NCBI GenBank assembly: GCA_030621085.1
Contig: JAUXIJ010000027.1
Span: 1 to 39,720, forward strand
DNA length: 39,720 bases
Source: Candidatus Cloacimonadota bacterium
Lineage (GTDB): Bacteria > Cloacimonadota > Cloacimonadia > Cloacimonadales > TCS61
Direction of reading: 5' to 3'
The notes below the pieces were generated by a model. That model searched no databases and was not told the DNA's origin. It worked only from the letters and a program-made list of their open reading frames with translations. A program made the translations under genes and the position numbers. Positions 23,467-32,261 of this stretch are shown one piece after another (position 1 is the stretch's first letter; every line of letters starts with the position of its first letter).

Positions 23467-25413
23467 TCACTTTTTCCTGCTCTCCACAAACTTCTTCGTC
23501 AGGAATCTGTAATTACCGCGGCGAATGGTGATATTGCTACTATCGAAATATTCCAGGATGATCATCGAATTCGTTCTGTTGCATTCCATAATATCGCGAA
23601 ATTGCGCAACCGAAATGCCATCGGGATTTTGCTTTAGAAATTTAAGTAGCTGCTGTTTTGCCTTTTCCACAAAATCGTGGTGAAAATACTTTTTCTGCAA
23701 GAAATATGCTTTTCCTTTATCAACTAAATAATTGAGAACCTGGCGCAGTTTTTTTTCATCCACATCTTCTTTTATTGCTATTTGAATTTCTGCAATATCA
23801 GCAGAATTACTGCCAATATCTTGCAGATAGCTTTCCACTTTATCTACCAGGTTTTGTGTATTTTTATCTAATTTGACATCATGTGAAGTTAGTGACCAGC
23901 TTTTGTTAGTACATTTCAGTTTACCATTTTCCTGCATATCATCAAGCAGCAGCTTTAAAGTCATTTTAGTTATTTCATTCTGCTCTGTACCAAATATCCC
24001 CATTAATTCATTAAACGTTTTGCCCATTTTTTTCAAAGGATTTTTTTTATGAAATTCTTGCAGTCCGGTTAAAATTTTATTGCGAGTTGTAGTTTCAAAT
24101 TTCTTTTGCATAAGAAGAATGCTGCTTTCTGTCTGGTGAAAAACAATATCACCAGGTAATTGCCGGAAAATTATCTCGATCAGATCGTCAGGTTGTATAT
24201 TCAGTTTACTGGCAATATTCGTATGAAGTACAGGTAAGGGTGCTTTTCTTATCTCTGCTAAAACATGTTCTTTCAAATCCCCGGAAGAAAGTTTGTTAAC
24301 GATGTCTATCTGGTCTTTTCTTCTCCTACGATGATGCAATGGATACGGATCAACAATCTCTCCCCCGCCCAGTGTGAGATCTCCGGATGAATTCCTGATA
24401 ATAAATTTATCTCCAAAAATTGCAATTATCGGTTTGGGAAGATAGATTTGCACCAGGCAGGTTTCTCCGCTGGATATGGAATTCTTATTCAACAGGTGCA
24501 TCCTTGCCATCAGCCTGCTGGTACCCAGAAGAAAGATAACCTGACTCCAAAGCTGAAGCGAAACATCTGGCTGGAAGATAGTTATTTTTGCATCGATCAG
24601 CCTAGTTTCTTTTATTTCTCTATCGGAAAGCACCATACCACGTGTGAAATCTTTCTGCTTGAGCCCTACCAGGTTAAATGAAGCCCTGTCGCCAGCACTA
24701 ATAGTATTAACTTCTTTACCGTGATGTTCCAATCTACGGATGCGCAGTTCTTTATTTCCGGGTAAAAGATATACTTCATTATCTTTGGATATTGATCCTG
24801 ATAGAACAGAACCGTTGGCAATAGTACCAAAACCTTCCTGCGAGAATATACGGTCGATATACAGGCGGAAAGCCCCTTCGGAACTACGTTGAGGAATCTT
24901 TTCAAATAGATCTGTTATTGCTTGTAGAAGCTTATCCATACCGGATTCACTGACTGAGGATACTTTAACGATAGATGCATTTTCCAGGAAAGAATCTTTT
25001 ACAAATTCACGAAGCTCTTCTTCAGCCAATTCGATCAGTTCCGTATCAACCAGATCCACCTTGGTTAAAACGATTATCCCGTGCTTTATGCCGAGCGTAT
25101 TCATTATTTCCAGGTGCTCTCTGGTCTGATGCATTATTCCTTCATCCGCAGCGATGATGAGTAGTACAAAATCTATTCCGCATGCTCCAGCCACCATCGT
25201 TTTAATGAAATCTGCGTGACCGGGAACATCGATAATTCCCACGCTATTCCCATCCGGCAGATCAAGATGCGTGAAACCCAAGTTCATGGTAATGCCCCGC
25301 TGCTTTTCCTGTTTATGTGTATCGCAGTCGAAGCCGGTTAAAGCTTTAATAAGAGCGGTTTTACCATGATCCACATGTCCGGCTGTTCCCATTATCAAAT
25401 GTTTTTTATCCAT
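23467..25413 (-). CDS. selB: selenocysteine-specific translation elongation factor SelB
   Basis: SelB delivers Sec-tRNA(Sec) to UGA codons marked by a SECIS hairpin. The 648-residue protein has an EF-Tu-like GTPase domain: G1 GHVDHGKT (12-19), G2 at GIT (40-42), G3 DVPGH (62-66), G4 TKVD (117-120). Two beta-barrel domains follow, then a C-terminal region of winged-helix repeats (about 380-648; for example VAQFRDIMECNRTNSMIILEYF at the end) that would bind SECIS RNA. Length is typical. I chose the ATG at 25413, with AGGA 7-8 bases upstream; the GTG two codons earlier lies too close to that site. The divergent selC gene lies about 130 bases upstream. A 142-bp near-copy of the gene start and leader lies at 39579-39720. 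Confidence 0.97.
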   Translation of the reverse strand: MDKKHLIMGTAGHVDHGKTALIKALTGFDCDTHKQEKQRGITMNLGFTHLDLPDGNSVGIIDVPGHADFIKTMVAGACGIDFVLLIIAADEGIMHQTREHLEIMNTLGIKHGIIVLTKVDLVDTELIELAEEELREFVKDSFLENASIVKVSSVSESGMDKLLQAITDLFEKIPQRSSEGAFRLYIDRIFSQEGFGTIANGSVLSGSISKDNEVYLLPGNKELRIRRLEHHGKEVNTISAGDRASFNLVGLKQKDFTRGMVLSDREIKETRLIDAKITIFQPDVSLQLWSQVIFLLGTSRLMARMHLLNKNSISSGETCLVQIYLPKPIIAIFGDKFIIRNSSGDLTLGGGEIVDPYPLHHRRRRKDQIDIVNKLSSGDLKEHVLAEIRKAPLPVLHTNIASKLNIQPDDLIEIIFRQLPGDIVFHQTESSILLMQKKFETTTRNKILTGLQEFHKKNPLKKMGKTFNELMGIFGTEQNEITKMTLKLLLDDMQENGKLKCTNKSWSLTSHDVKLDKNTQNLVDKVESYLQDIGSNSADIAEIQIAIKEDVDEKKLRQVLNYLVDKGKAYFLQKKYFHHDFVEKAKQQLLKFLKQNPDGISVAQFRDIMECNRTNSMIILEYFDSSNITIRRGNYRFLTKKFVESRKK

Positions 25414-25459
25414 GTTCACTTCCTATTATCATATTACATTTTTTACTTTTTTTTTTAAT

Positions 25460-25488
25460 TTGATTTCGTCAAGCAATGATAGTATAAT
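25460..25488 (+). promoter_or_regulatory. promoter of selC
   Basis: TTGATT (25460-25465) is followed, after exactly 17 bases, by a perfect TATAAT (25483-25488). Transcription would begin near 25495, about 47 bases before tRNA-Sec. Confidence 0.7.
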
Positions 25489-25541
25489 TCATTATCAAAA
25501 AATTCTTTACATATATAGTCTGCTGCATTTGTTGGTTTCCT

Positions 25542-25635
25542 TAGAGAGGATGGAACTGGTGTTTCAGCCGGTCTTCAAAACCGGTAATGGGCGGCTAAAA
25601 CTGTTTACGGCAGGTTCGATTCCTGCCCTCTCGGT
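25542..25635 (+). tRNA. selC: tRNA-Sec (anticodon TCA), selC
   Basis: Anticodon stem CCGGT/ACCGG carries loop CTTCAAA with anticodon TCA at 25575-25577. A 6-bp D stem (TGGAAC/GTTTCA with a 4-base loop), a long variable arm (25585-25609) and T arm GCAGG-TTCGATT-CCTGC are diagnostic of tRNA-Sec. GAGAGG (25544-25549) pairs with CCTCTC (25627-25632). Beyond this the acceptor has an A-G mismatch and a T-G pair, so the exact ends are uncertain by 1-2 bases. CCA is not encoded: GGTCA follows, unlike tRNA-Lys and tRNA-Glu here. It has its own promoter and terminator and lies divergent to selB, its functional partner. Confidence 0.88.
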
Positions 25636-25651
25636 CATTTTAAAAAATAAA

Positions 25652-25687
25652 AACTTCGGAGGTTATTTTGACCTCCGAAGTTTTTTT
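25652..25687. terminator. bidirectional terminator between selC and the giant gene
   Basis: A perfect 12-bp stem (AACTTCGGAGGT against ACCTCCGAAGTT) has a 7-base loop and is followed by T7 on the + strand. On the - strand the same hairpin is followed by a T-rich tail (TTTTTATTTTTTA). It lies 17 bases after tRNA-Sec and 20 bases after the giant gene on the other strand, and can serve both. Confidence 0.9.
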
Positions 25688-25706
25688 ATTTATTGAGTAA
25701 AGGCTT

Positions 25707-28700
25707 CTATTTAAGAAGCAACATTTTGCGGATGATTTGTTTTCGCTCGGTCCTGAACTGATAGAAATATACTCCTGAAGAAACCTGTTTACCGGAATTA
25801 TTTCTACTATTCCAAATTACATTATGAAATCCTTTCTCAAGATATTCATTCACAAGTGTTTTTACCTTTTGGCCTTTTATGTTATATATTGCAAGATCCA
25901 CTTTACAATCCACTGGTATTGAGAATGAGATAGTTGTTTCCGGATTGAATGGATTTGGATAATTTTGATACAAATCAGGATAGTTTGGAATGATAATCTC
26001 GGGATCAGATGAAGTGTACATTATTTCCTCATTAGACAGAAGAAGTGAAATTAGATTCTGTTGCTTTTCAAAAAACTCATTTCTTGAGTTTGGTTTAAGC
26101 TGAGGATATCTTCCAATATAGGATCTATCAGGTTGCCCCATAAGTAGATATGTATATCCAATATCTATAACAGCATATATCGAATCCTGAACACTAGGAG
26201 GATCGGCAATATAGTTCTCAAACCAATCAATAGCACCCTGATAATCTTCTAATTCAATTCTACAGTAATTCGCAAGATAATCCGCAAAATCAGCTATTTC
26301 AAGATTATAATGTAGATTAGGTTCTTCTCTAAAATAAATTTTAAGACCCTCATAATCACCACTTGTATAAGGTGTAACGGTTAGCAAATCTTGAGCTGCT
26401 AATTTTGTATATTTAGATTCAGGATATGTATCTATGATTTGTAGATATAGCTCTTCTGCTAAAAAGTAATATTCATTATCAAAATTATATGAAGCAAGCT
26501 CATACATTTCTTGGTCAGGATGTACAATTAAATTTGCTCCTTGAACTAAATCCCAAACTGGTTCGTAGGTATATTGTGAAGATGGGAAAAGGTATTCTTC
26601 CAGATTACTTGTATTGTTCCAATAGTTCCACCTAATATCAAAATTAACTTCTTCAGGAGCATAATTACATCTAACATATAAACCCTCCTCGGGAAAAATA
26701 TTATCATAGATAATATTATACCGTAAAGTCAATGGAAAACTATCATAAGCAAATGCGGTCTCATCATTATAGTTATTATGAATCATCTGATAAGGCTCTT
26801 GTTCACTACCTATGATTTCAATGTTGCAATTTCTTAAACCAGCTACGCCAATGTAGTTATATTCAATTAAATTATCATTAATAATATCAGCATAACTATG
26901 GTATATCTCAATCCCATATCCATATTGGTTATGATGGATATTATTACCCCCAATCGTATGTTCCTTTCCTAATCCAGACTCATTTATCCAAAATGCTGTT
27001 TCATAATTTGAAATATCATTATTGAGTAATTCATAATTATCGCAACTATTCAACGATAATGCAGTTATTTCAGGATTGTTTATGAAAATATTTTCATTGC
27101 AAATAACCTCATCACATTTGAATGTATAAACATTACTCTGAATCAATGAATTACAATTGAAATTAATTATACTTCCTTCTTGTTCTATCAATGAATTGGA
27201 AAAATTCGAGTTTTGTATAATCGTAGTTTCATGTAAAAAAAAGTTACAGTTAGTAACTATAGCTTCATTCAATTCAATGGAAGTTGAATTTGTATATAGA
27301 CCTACAATATCATCATTATTTTCAGAGTAAAAACTAACAAAATCTCCGATTATTAAAGTAGCTTGATTAGCCATTAATTGGCTACTTGGTTCAAAAATAA
27401 TTATTGTATTATCGGTAATTGTTAGTGTTACTCCCGATAAAATAATCACACTTGATTCTATCCTAATTAAACCACTCCATTCAGTATCTTCTATTATATT
27501 CGATGTTATGATTGTTTCATTGTATTCATCTGCCCCAATATCCACAAAAGCACCAGAACCTGCGTCAATGATTCTGTTCTCACCATCTAGATCAATAGTA
27601 AGATTTACGTCTGTAACATATGTGTTATCTCCAGCATCACAACATATACTTGTGCTTAAAATATGAAAATCCTGCTCATTTACAAATTCCGGATCTTCAT
27701 CATAACAATATAAATTTAACGATAATGTGCTATAATTATTATTAATAGCGTCTTTATCTGAAAGAAGACAATTATTTACATTTATCAGTTCAGTTTCATT
27801 TTCCAAGTCAATGGAGAATGTTTGTGGAAATTCATTATACATAATTGAATTATTCACATCGCAATGCGTTCCATTGAAAAAGATATCAGCACCTGCAGCT
27901 GAAGCATTGTTATTCCTCATTGTATTGTTCACAAAATCAGGATTTACATCAATATAGAAATATACACCTCCTCCATAACAGGCCATATTATCATAGAAAT
28001 AATTATTCAATATTTCATAGTTAAATACTGAAATATTTGAATATATGCCTCCTCCATTTTGTGCAGTATTATTCAAGATCATATTCCATTTCACCGAACA
28101 AGAAGAGTTCAAAAAATACATTCCTCCTCCATCATTAATAGCATTGTTATCTCTAATAATGTTAGATATAATACCTATAGTTGAGTATATTATATTTATT
28201 GCAGCTCCATATTCACTTACGCAATTCTCGATTATATTTTTGCTGATTGAGTTCCGTTGTGTATAACATTGGTATAAAGCTATTGCTCCACCTCCATAAC
28301 CCATGGGATAGGAATTTAATTTGGGATCAAATCCCTGGCTGGAACAGAATGAAATAAAGTTATCTGTAATATTTGGGTTTGTATTCTCAAAATACATCGC
28401 GCCACCAATTCCTCTAGCAGTATTATTAACAAAGTTATTATATTGTATACAATTTGTTGAACTATAACCTCGACCACAAATTGCCCCTCCACACAAACCG
28501 GTAGTAGGATTTGTCATATTCTCATCGAATGAACTATTTTGAACATTTAAGTTGGAATCATAGCAATATACACCACCTCCATAGCCATTACTACTGCCAT
28601 TCCCTTGAGCTATGTTTCCTATAAACGATGAGTTATCAATTTGTATTATCCCCGAATTTACTATAGATATTGCACCTCCATTTTCTTGACATACATTATT

Positions 28701-31700
28701 CTGAAATATACATTCAATTATGCTTATATTATTACTGGATTGTTCAATATGAATAGCACCTCCATTCTCAGTGGCGTAATTATTATAAAATCCACAATTA
28801 TTTAGATTGAAATTAGTTATTGCATCTATGCGGATCGCTCCACCATTTGTGCTTTCGCCATTGTAAAATAGACAGTATTCAAGATCATCAACTGTTTCAT
28901 TTGCATCGTAACGTATTCCACCCCATTTTGATTCAGAGGTGAATGCAATTTCTTCATTCTCTTTTCCTTGAGCCAGCAATCTACCTGATGATGAAACTTC
29001 AATATACAATGATTCATCAAAATCAAAAGTAGTTTTTGGTGAAATCTCCAAAATTTGATCAATATCTAAATTGGATATAATATGTGCAGGTGAATACGAT
29101 ATAAAACGTTTATCATAATAATCCACTTTGTCTATCTCGTACTGATCAACAACAATATATTCACCTATATACTCGTAGGCACCAATATCGATTATTAGTC
29201 TTCCATGTTCTTGAGTAATTCGAAGATTTCCAAGAATATCCAGACCTTCGTCAGAAAAGCTGCGATCCCCACCATTTATACAAATTGATCTTTCAGTGAG
29301 ACAGTATGGGTGATAGCCAGTTCCAACAAAGCCCGGATCATGATCGAGATTATTAAATTGATCGCATTCATTATCCTGGATGATATTGTAGCTCACATTT
29401 TGATTGAAATAAGATGGGAAAATTTGAGTGTCGTCATTAGCCACATTATCCCAGACAATATTGTTTTGTATCACAGGAAATCCTGTGTAACAATAAATTC
29501 CGGCTCCAGAAACAGCATTATTCCCTATAATTGTGTTATTAAAAAGATTATTCGATGTGAATGTAACATAGATACCACCACCGTTTATAGATTCATTCCC
29601 ATCAAACACATTACTCTTAATTGTTACTTCATTCATATTTGAATAGATACCACCACCATTTTGTGACGCAGTATTATTCTGAATATAGTTTGCGAATATT
29701 AGAGCTGTAGTACAATCAATTTCACCTCTTAATGTTCTCTCTCGGATATGCTTTTTTGTTTTGGTTCCGTCATCACGATTATTACGATTTTCATCCAGGA
29801 ATATTCCGCCACCGTTAGGAGCTATATTATTTTCAACAGTATTATTCATTAATTGAATTAATGAATTTAGGCTATATAAAGCACCACCATTCTGAGTTGC
29901 TTCATTTAAAGTAATTAGATTATTTTGTGCTGTTATATCAGAGTTTTCACAATAAATGGCAGCTCCGTTTGTAGATAAATTATCATGTAAATAACAGTTA
30001 CTAATGAATAGATTCGAGAAATCAATAGATTTAATGGCTGAGGAATGAGCTTCCATTATTTCACAATAATCTATCTCTGATAATAATGATGATAAATTAT
30101 CGTCGAAGATTATCCCTTGCCAGTAATATTGGTCTGTATCATCAAAATCTTTAAACATTATGAAATCTTCTTCATCTCCTTCAGCAATGATTTGTCCTTC
30201 TACTAAAATACTATGATTTTCAACAAATCTAAATATAACTGGATCCGGTTCAGGATCTCCTTCTAAATTTTCGTCGCATTTATTTATGTTGAGAAGTATA
30301 TCAGAATGGATAATAATATCTTCATAAACCAACACTTCAGGACATATAATTCTCCAATCTGACGAAATATTACCGGAAATCTGATTTGGGTCAATGTTAG
30401 GATACGCTGATGAAAAAACTATTGGAGTTCCTTCCCCTCTCAGTTCAATTTCTATCGTAGATTCATCAAGAGCTGTATTAACATCCCAATCAGGATCATT
30501 ATCTTCATTATTTTTCCTATCATCACTTATAATAATCATATTTCCTTCAAATCCATCAATTGGATGTAGACCAAGCTTGTATGACCGGAAACGCAGCTTA
30601 AAGCGATGTTGCATTCCTACTGGTATATCTATTGTCATAATTTCACGAAACCAACCTTCAAGATTATCGCCTAATGATTTTTCATCTCTTTTCTTTGCTG
30701 TATTCTTTGGGCTGGAAAGAGTGGATTTCGTGTATGAAAATTGTTTATCATTTTTATTGGAATTCGATTTTGTTACAATAGAATTATCAGGAACTCCCTG
30801 GATAACTTCTTCTCCAAGGTCAAAAACCTCAAAACCAAAAGGAATATGGATCTCCAAAGTATCCATTATACTATTACCACGATTCTGAATGATAAATTCC
30901 TTTTCTTCATTTGATGGTTCATTATTAGCAGGGAAAGAATCGAAAACAAAGTAATCCATTTCAAGAAGTTCATCAAGATTTTTCAACTCGTTATCAACTT
31001 CTGCACAGATATTTATTTCTGAAGAGAGGGCTAAACCAGATAATGGAATTATAATATCCGATTCATCATCATCGTTATTCAATATCCTCAGATTGCAACT
31101 ATAATATCCATAGCAATCCGGTTCAAAGTATACGTTTATATCAAGCGGTATAAGTGGAATAACTCGAACGTTGTCAGGATCGGTTAGATCATCTGTGCAG
31201 GGTTCTTCTTTTGAAGTGCTTATATCTGATGATTCGGTAAAATCAATCTCTTTTAATATTATCTTTCTGTCTTGCTCCCCGGATGTATTATCTTCTCTGG
31301 TTGTATGCGAATAGAAGTTATTTGACCTACTATCCCTACCATTTCTTCTAGTATTGTCTCCATTTTCCTGTATCTCTATTCGAAATTGACGCGTACAATT
31401 GGGATCACCTTCTATAGAAACTTCTAATACTAACATCCCGTCGTCCAGAAAATCATTTCCCAGGTTATTTATAGTTATTGGAATTGTGCTAGATTGTTCT
31501 ACATATGTATCGGGAAAAGGTAATTCTGTGAAACCAATCCCAAATTCCTCTTCATCCTGATCGAGGATTTCAATTTCCGGTACAGGATTATTCATGTATT
31601 CGAAAGCTCCGATATCTACTTGACCATATAACCAGTGTCCATTCAGGATACTGTCGCCATACTTTCTGGGATTACCCAATATATCAATTTCTTCAGCAAT

Positions 31701-32261
31701 ATTGGAATAATAAATCTCACTTCCCGAATTGATCAATTCAGAATAGCTATGTAATAGATAGGAATATGGATCGGTTTCATCTGAATTAAAGTGGATATCA
31801 AATTCGTTATTATTTTCATAGCTGCCAACAAATAAACCATCACCACAAATAAGACTATTTTCAGCGCCTTGAACATTACAATACTCAATATCAGGTGAAT
31901 CATCTTCTATAAAATAGACATTGTTATAAATTGGATCTTCTTCAGAACCAATGTTGTTATCTAATATGGAGTTATATATATCGACATTTGAAAATTGTAT
32001 GTAAATTCCTGCACCATTTCCTTCACCGGTTATAGCATTATTCAGTATATTATTATTTAAAATAGTAATGGGACTACTTCGGAGATAAATTCCACCACCA
32101 TATTCTGCGGTGTTAGAAGAAATAACATTATTTTTGAAGACAGGTGAGGAGTTATGAAAATAGATACCTCCACCGTAACTACTTGCTCCACTTTGGCAAG
32201 TATTTCCATAAATTGCATTCCCTCTAATTATCGGACTTGACTCATAGCAATATATCCCACC
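25707..32261 (-). CDS. C-terminal part of the giant M23/beta-helix T9SS protein (after frameshift)
   Basis: This reading frame (2184 residues) is open up to the frameshift at about 32260-32267. It has no ATG or GTG start near its beginning, and the first alternative start, a TTG at 31736, lies inside a beta-helix. It therefore continues the upstream gene. Content: end of one beta-helix (GGGIYC repeats to DIGAFEY), a choice-of-anchor-D-like beta-sandwich region (about 220-610 of this part, with long charged inserts), three or more further beta-helix blocks of GGGIY/GGAI repeats, a TPR-like helical region (about 1910-2080: ASYNFDNEYYFLAEELYLQI...), and a T9SS type A tail (NYPNPFNPETTISF to MLLLK). 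It ends 20 bases before the terminator shared with selC. Function unknown; probably a cell-surface protein. Confidence 0.85.
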   Translation of the reverse strand, partial: GGIYCYESSPIIRGNAIYGNTCQSGASSYGGGIYFHNSSPVFKNNVISSNTAEYGGGIYLRSSPITILNNNILNNAITGEGNGAGIYIQFSNVDIYNSILDNNIGSEEDPIYNNVYFIEDDSPDIEYCNVQGAENSLICGDGLFVGSYENNNEFDIHFNSDETDPYSYLLHSYSELINSGSEIYYSNIAEEIDILGNPRKYGDSILNGHWLYGQVDIGAFEYMNNPVPEIEILDQDEEEFGIGFTELPFPDTYVEQSSTIPITINNLGNDFLDDGMLVLEVSIEGDPNCTRQFRIEIQENGDNTRRNGRDSRSNNFYSHTTREDNTSGEQDRKIILKEIDFTESSDISTSKEEPCTDDLTDPDNVRVIPLIPLDINVYFEPDCYGYYSCNLRILNNDDDESDIIIPLSGLALSSEINICAEVDNELKNLDELLEMDYFVFDSFPANNEPSNEEKEFIIQNRGNSIMDTLEIHIPFGFEVFDLGEEVIQGVPDNSIVTKSNSNKNDKQFSYTKSTLSSPKNTAKKRDEKSLGDNLEGWFREIMTIDIPVGMQHRFKLRFRSYKLGLHPIDGFEGNMIIISDDRKNNEDNDPDWDVNTALDESTIEIELRGEGTPIVFSSAYPNIDPNQISGNISSDWRIICPEVLVYEDIIIHSDILLNINKCDENLEGDPEPDPVIFRFVENHSILVEGQIIAEGDEEDFIMFKDFDDTDQYYWQGIIFDDNLSSLLSEIDYCEIMEAHSSAIKSIDFSNLFISNCYLHDNLSTNGAAIYCENSDITAQNNLITLNEATQNGGALYSLNSLIQLMNNTVENNIAPNGGGIFLDENRNNRDDGTKTKKHIRERTLRGEIDCTTALIFANYIQNNTASQNGGGIYSNMNEVTIKSNVFDGNESINGGGIYVTFTSNNLFNNTIIGNNAVSGAGIYCYTGFPVIQNNIVWDNVANDDTQIFPSYFNQNVSYNIIQDNECDQFNNLDHDPGFVGTGYHPYCLTERSICINGGDRSFSDEGLDILGNLRITQEHGRLIIDIGAYEYIGEYIVVDQYEIDKVDYYDKRFISYSPAHIISNLDIDQILEISPKTTFDFDESLYIEVSSSGRLLAQGKENEEIAFTSESKWGGIRYDANETVDDLEYCLFYNGESTNGGAIRIDAITNFNLNNCGFYNNYATENGGAIHIEQSSNNISIIECIFQNNVCQENGGAISIVNSGIIQIDNSSFIGNIAQGNGSSNGYGGGVYCYDSNLNVQNSSFDENMTNPTTGLCGGAICGRGYSSTNCIQYNNFVNNTARGIGGAMYFENTNPNITDNFISFCSSQGFDPKLNSYPMGYGGGAIALYQCYTQRNSISKNIIENCVSEYGAAINIIYSTIGIISNIIRDNNAINDGGGMYFLNSSCSVKWNMILNNTAQNGGGIYSNISVFNYEILNNYFYDNMACYGGGVYFYIDVNPDFVNNTMRNNNASAAGADIFFNGTHCDVNNSIMYNEFPQTFSIDLENETELINVNNCLLSDKDAINNNYSTLSLNLYCYDEDPEFVNEQDFHILSTSICCDAGDNTYVTDVNLTIDLDGENRIIDAGSGAFVDIGADEYNETIITSNIIEDTEWSGLIRIESSVIILSGVTLTITDNTIIIFEPSSQLMANQATLIIGDFVSFYSENNDDIVGLYTNSTSIELNEAIVTNCNFFLHETTIIQNSNFSNSLIEQEGSIINFNCNSLIQSNVYTFKCDEVICNENIFINNPEITALSLNSCDNYELLNNDISNYETAFWINESGLGKEHTIGGNNIHHNQYGYGIEIYHSYADIINDNLIEYNYIGVAGLRNCNIEIIGSEQEPYQMIHNNYNDETAFAYDSFPLTLRYNIIYDNIFPEEGLYVRCNYAPEEVNFDIRWNYWNNTSNLEEYLFPSSQYTYEPVWDLVQGANLIVHPDQEMYELASYNFDNEYYFLAEELYLQIIDTYPESKYTKLAAQDLLTVTPYTSGDYEGLKIYFREEPNLHYNLEIADFADYLANYCRIELEDYQGAIDWFENYIADPPSVQDSIYAVIDIGYTYLLMGQPDRSYIGRYPQLKPNSRNEFFEKQQNLISLLLSNEEIMYTSSDPEIIIPNYPDLYQNYPNPFNPETTISFSIPVDCKVDLAIYNIKGQKVKTLVNEYLEKGFHNVIWNSRNNSGKQVSSGVYFYQFRTERKQIIRKMLLLK

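Noticed and set aside
23283..23489. 68-residue ORF between selB and the DUF4143 ATPase
   Set aside because: It overlaps the end of selB, has no ribosome site, spans the 20-bp palindrome, and resembles no family.
25412..25696. 94-residue + strand ORF across selC
   Set aside because: It overlaps the selC promoter, tRNA-Sec and the terminator, which explain this DNA fully.
31734..31736. TTG at 31736 as the true start of a separate 2009-residue protein
   Set aside because: There is no ribosome site, it lies within a beta-helix, and the same frame continues upstream with clear GGGIY repeats to 32261.
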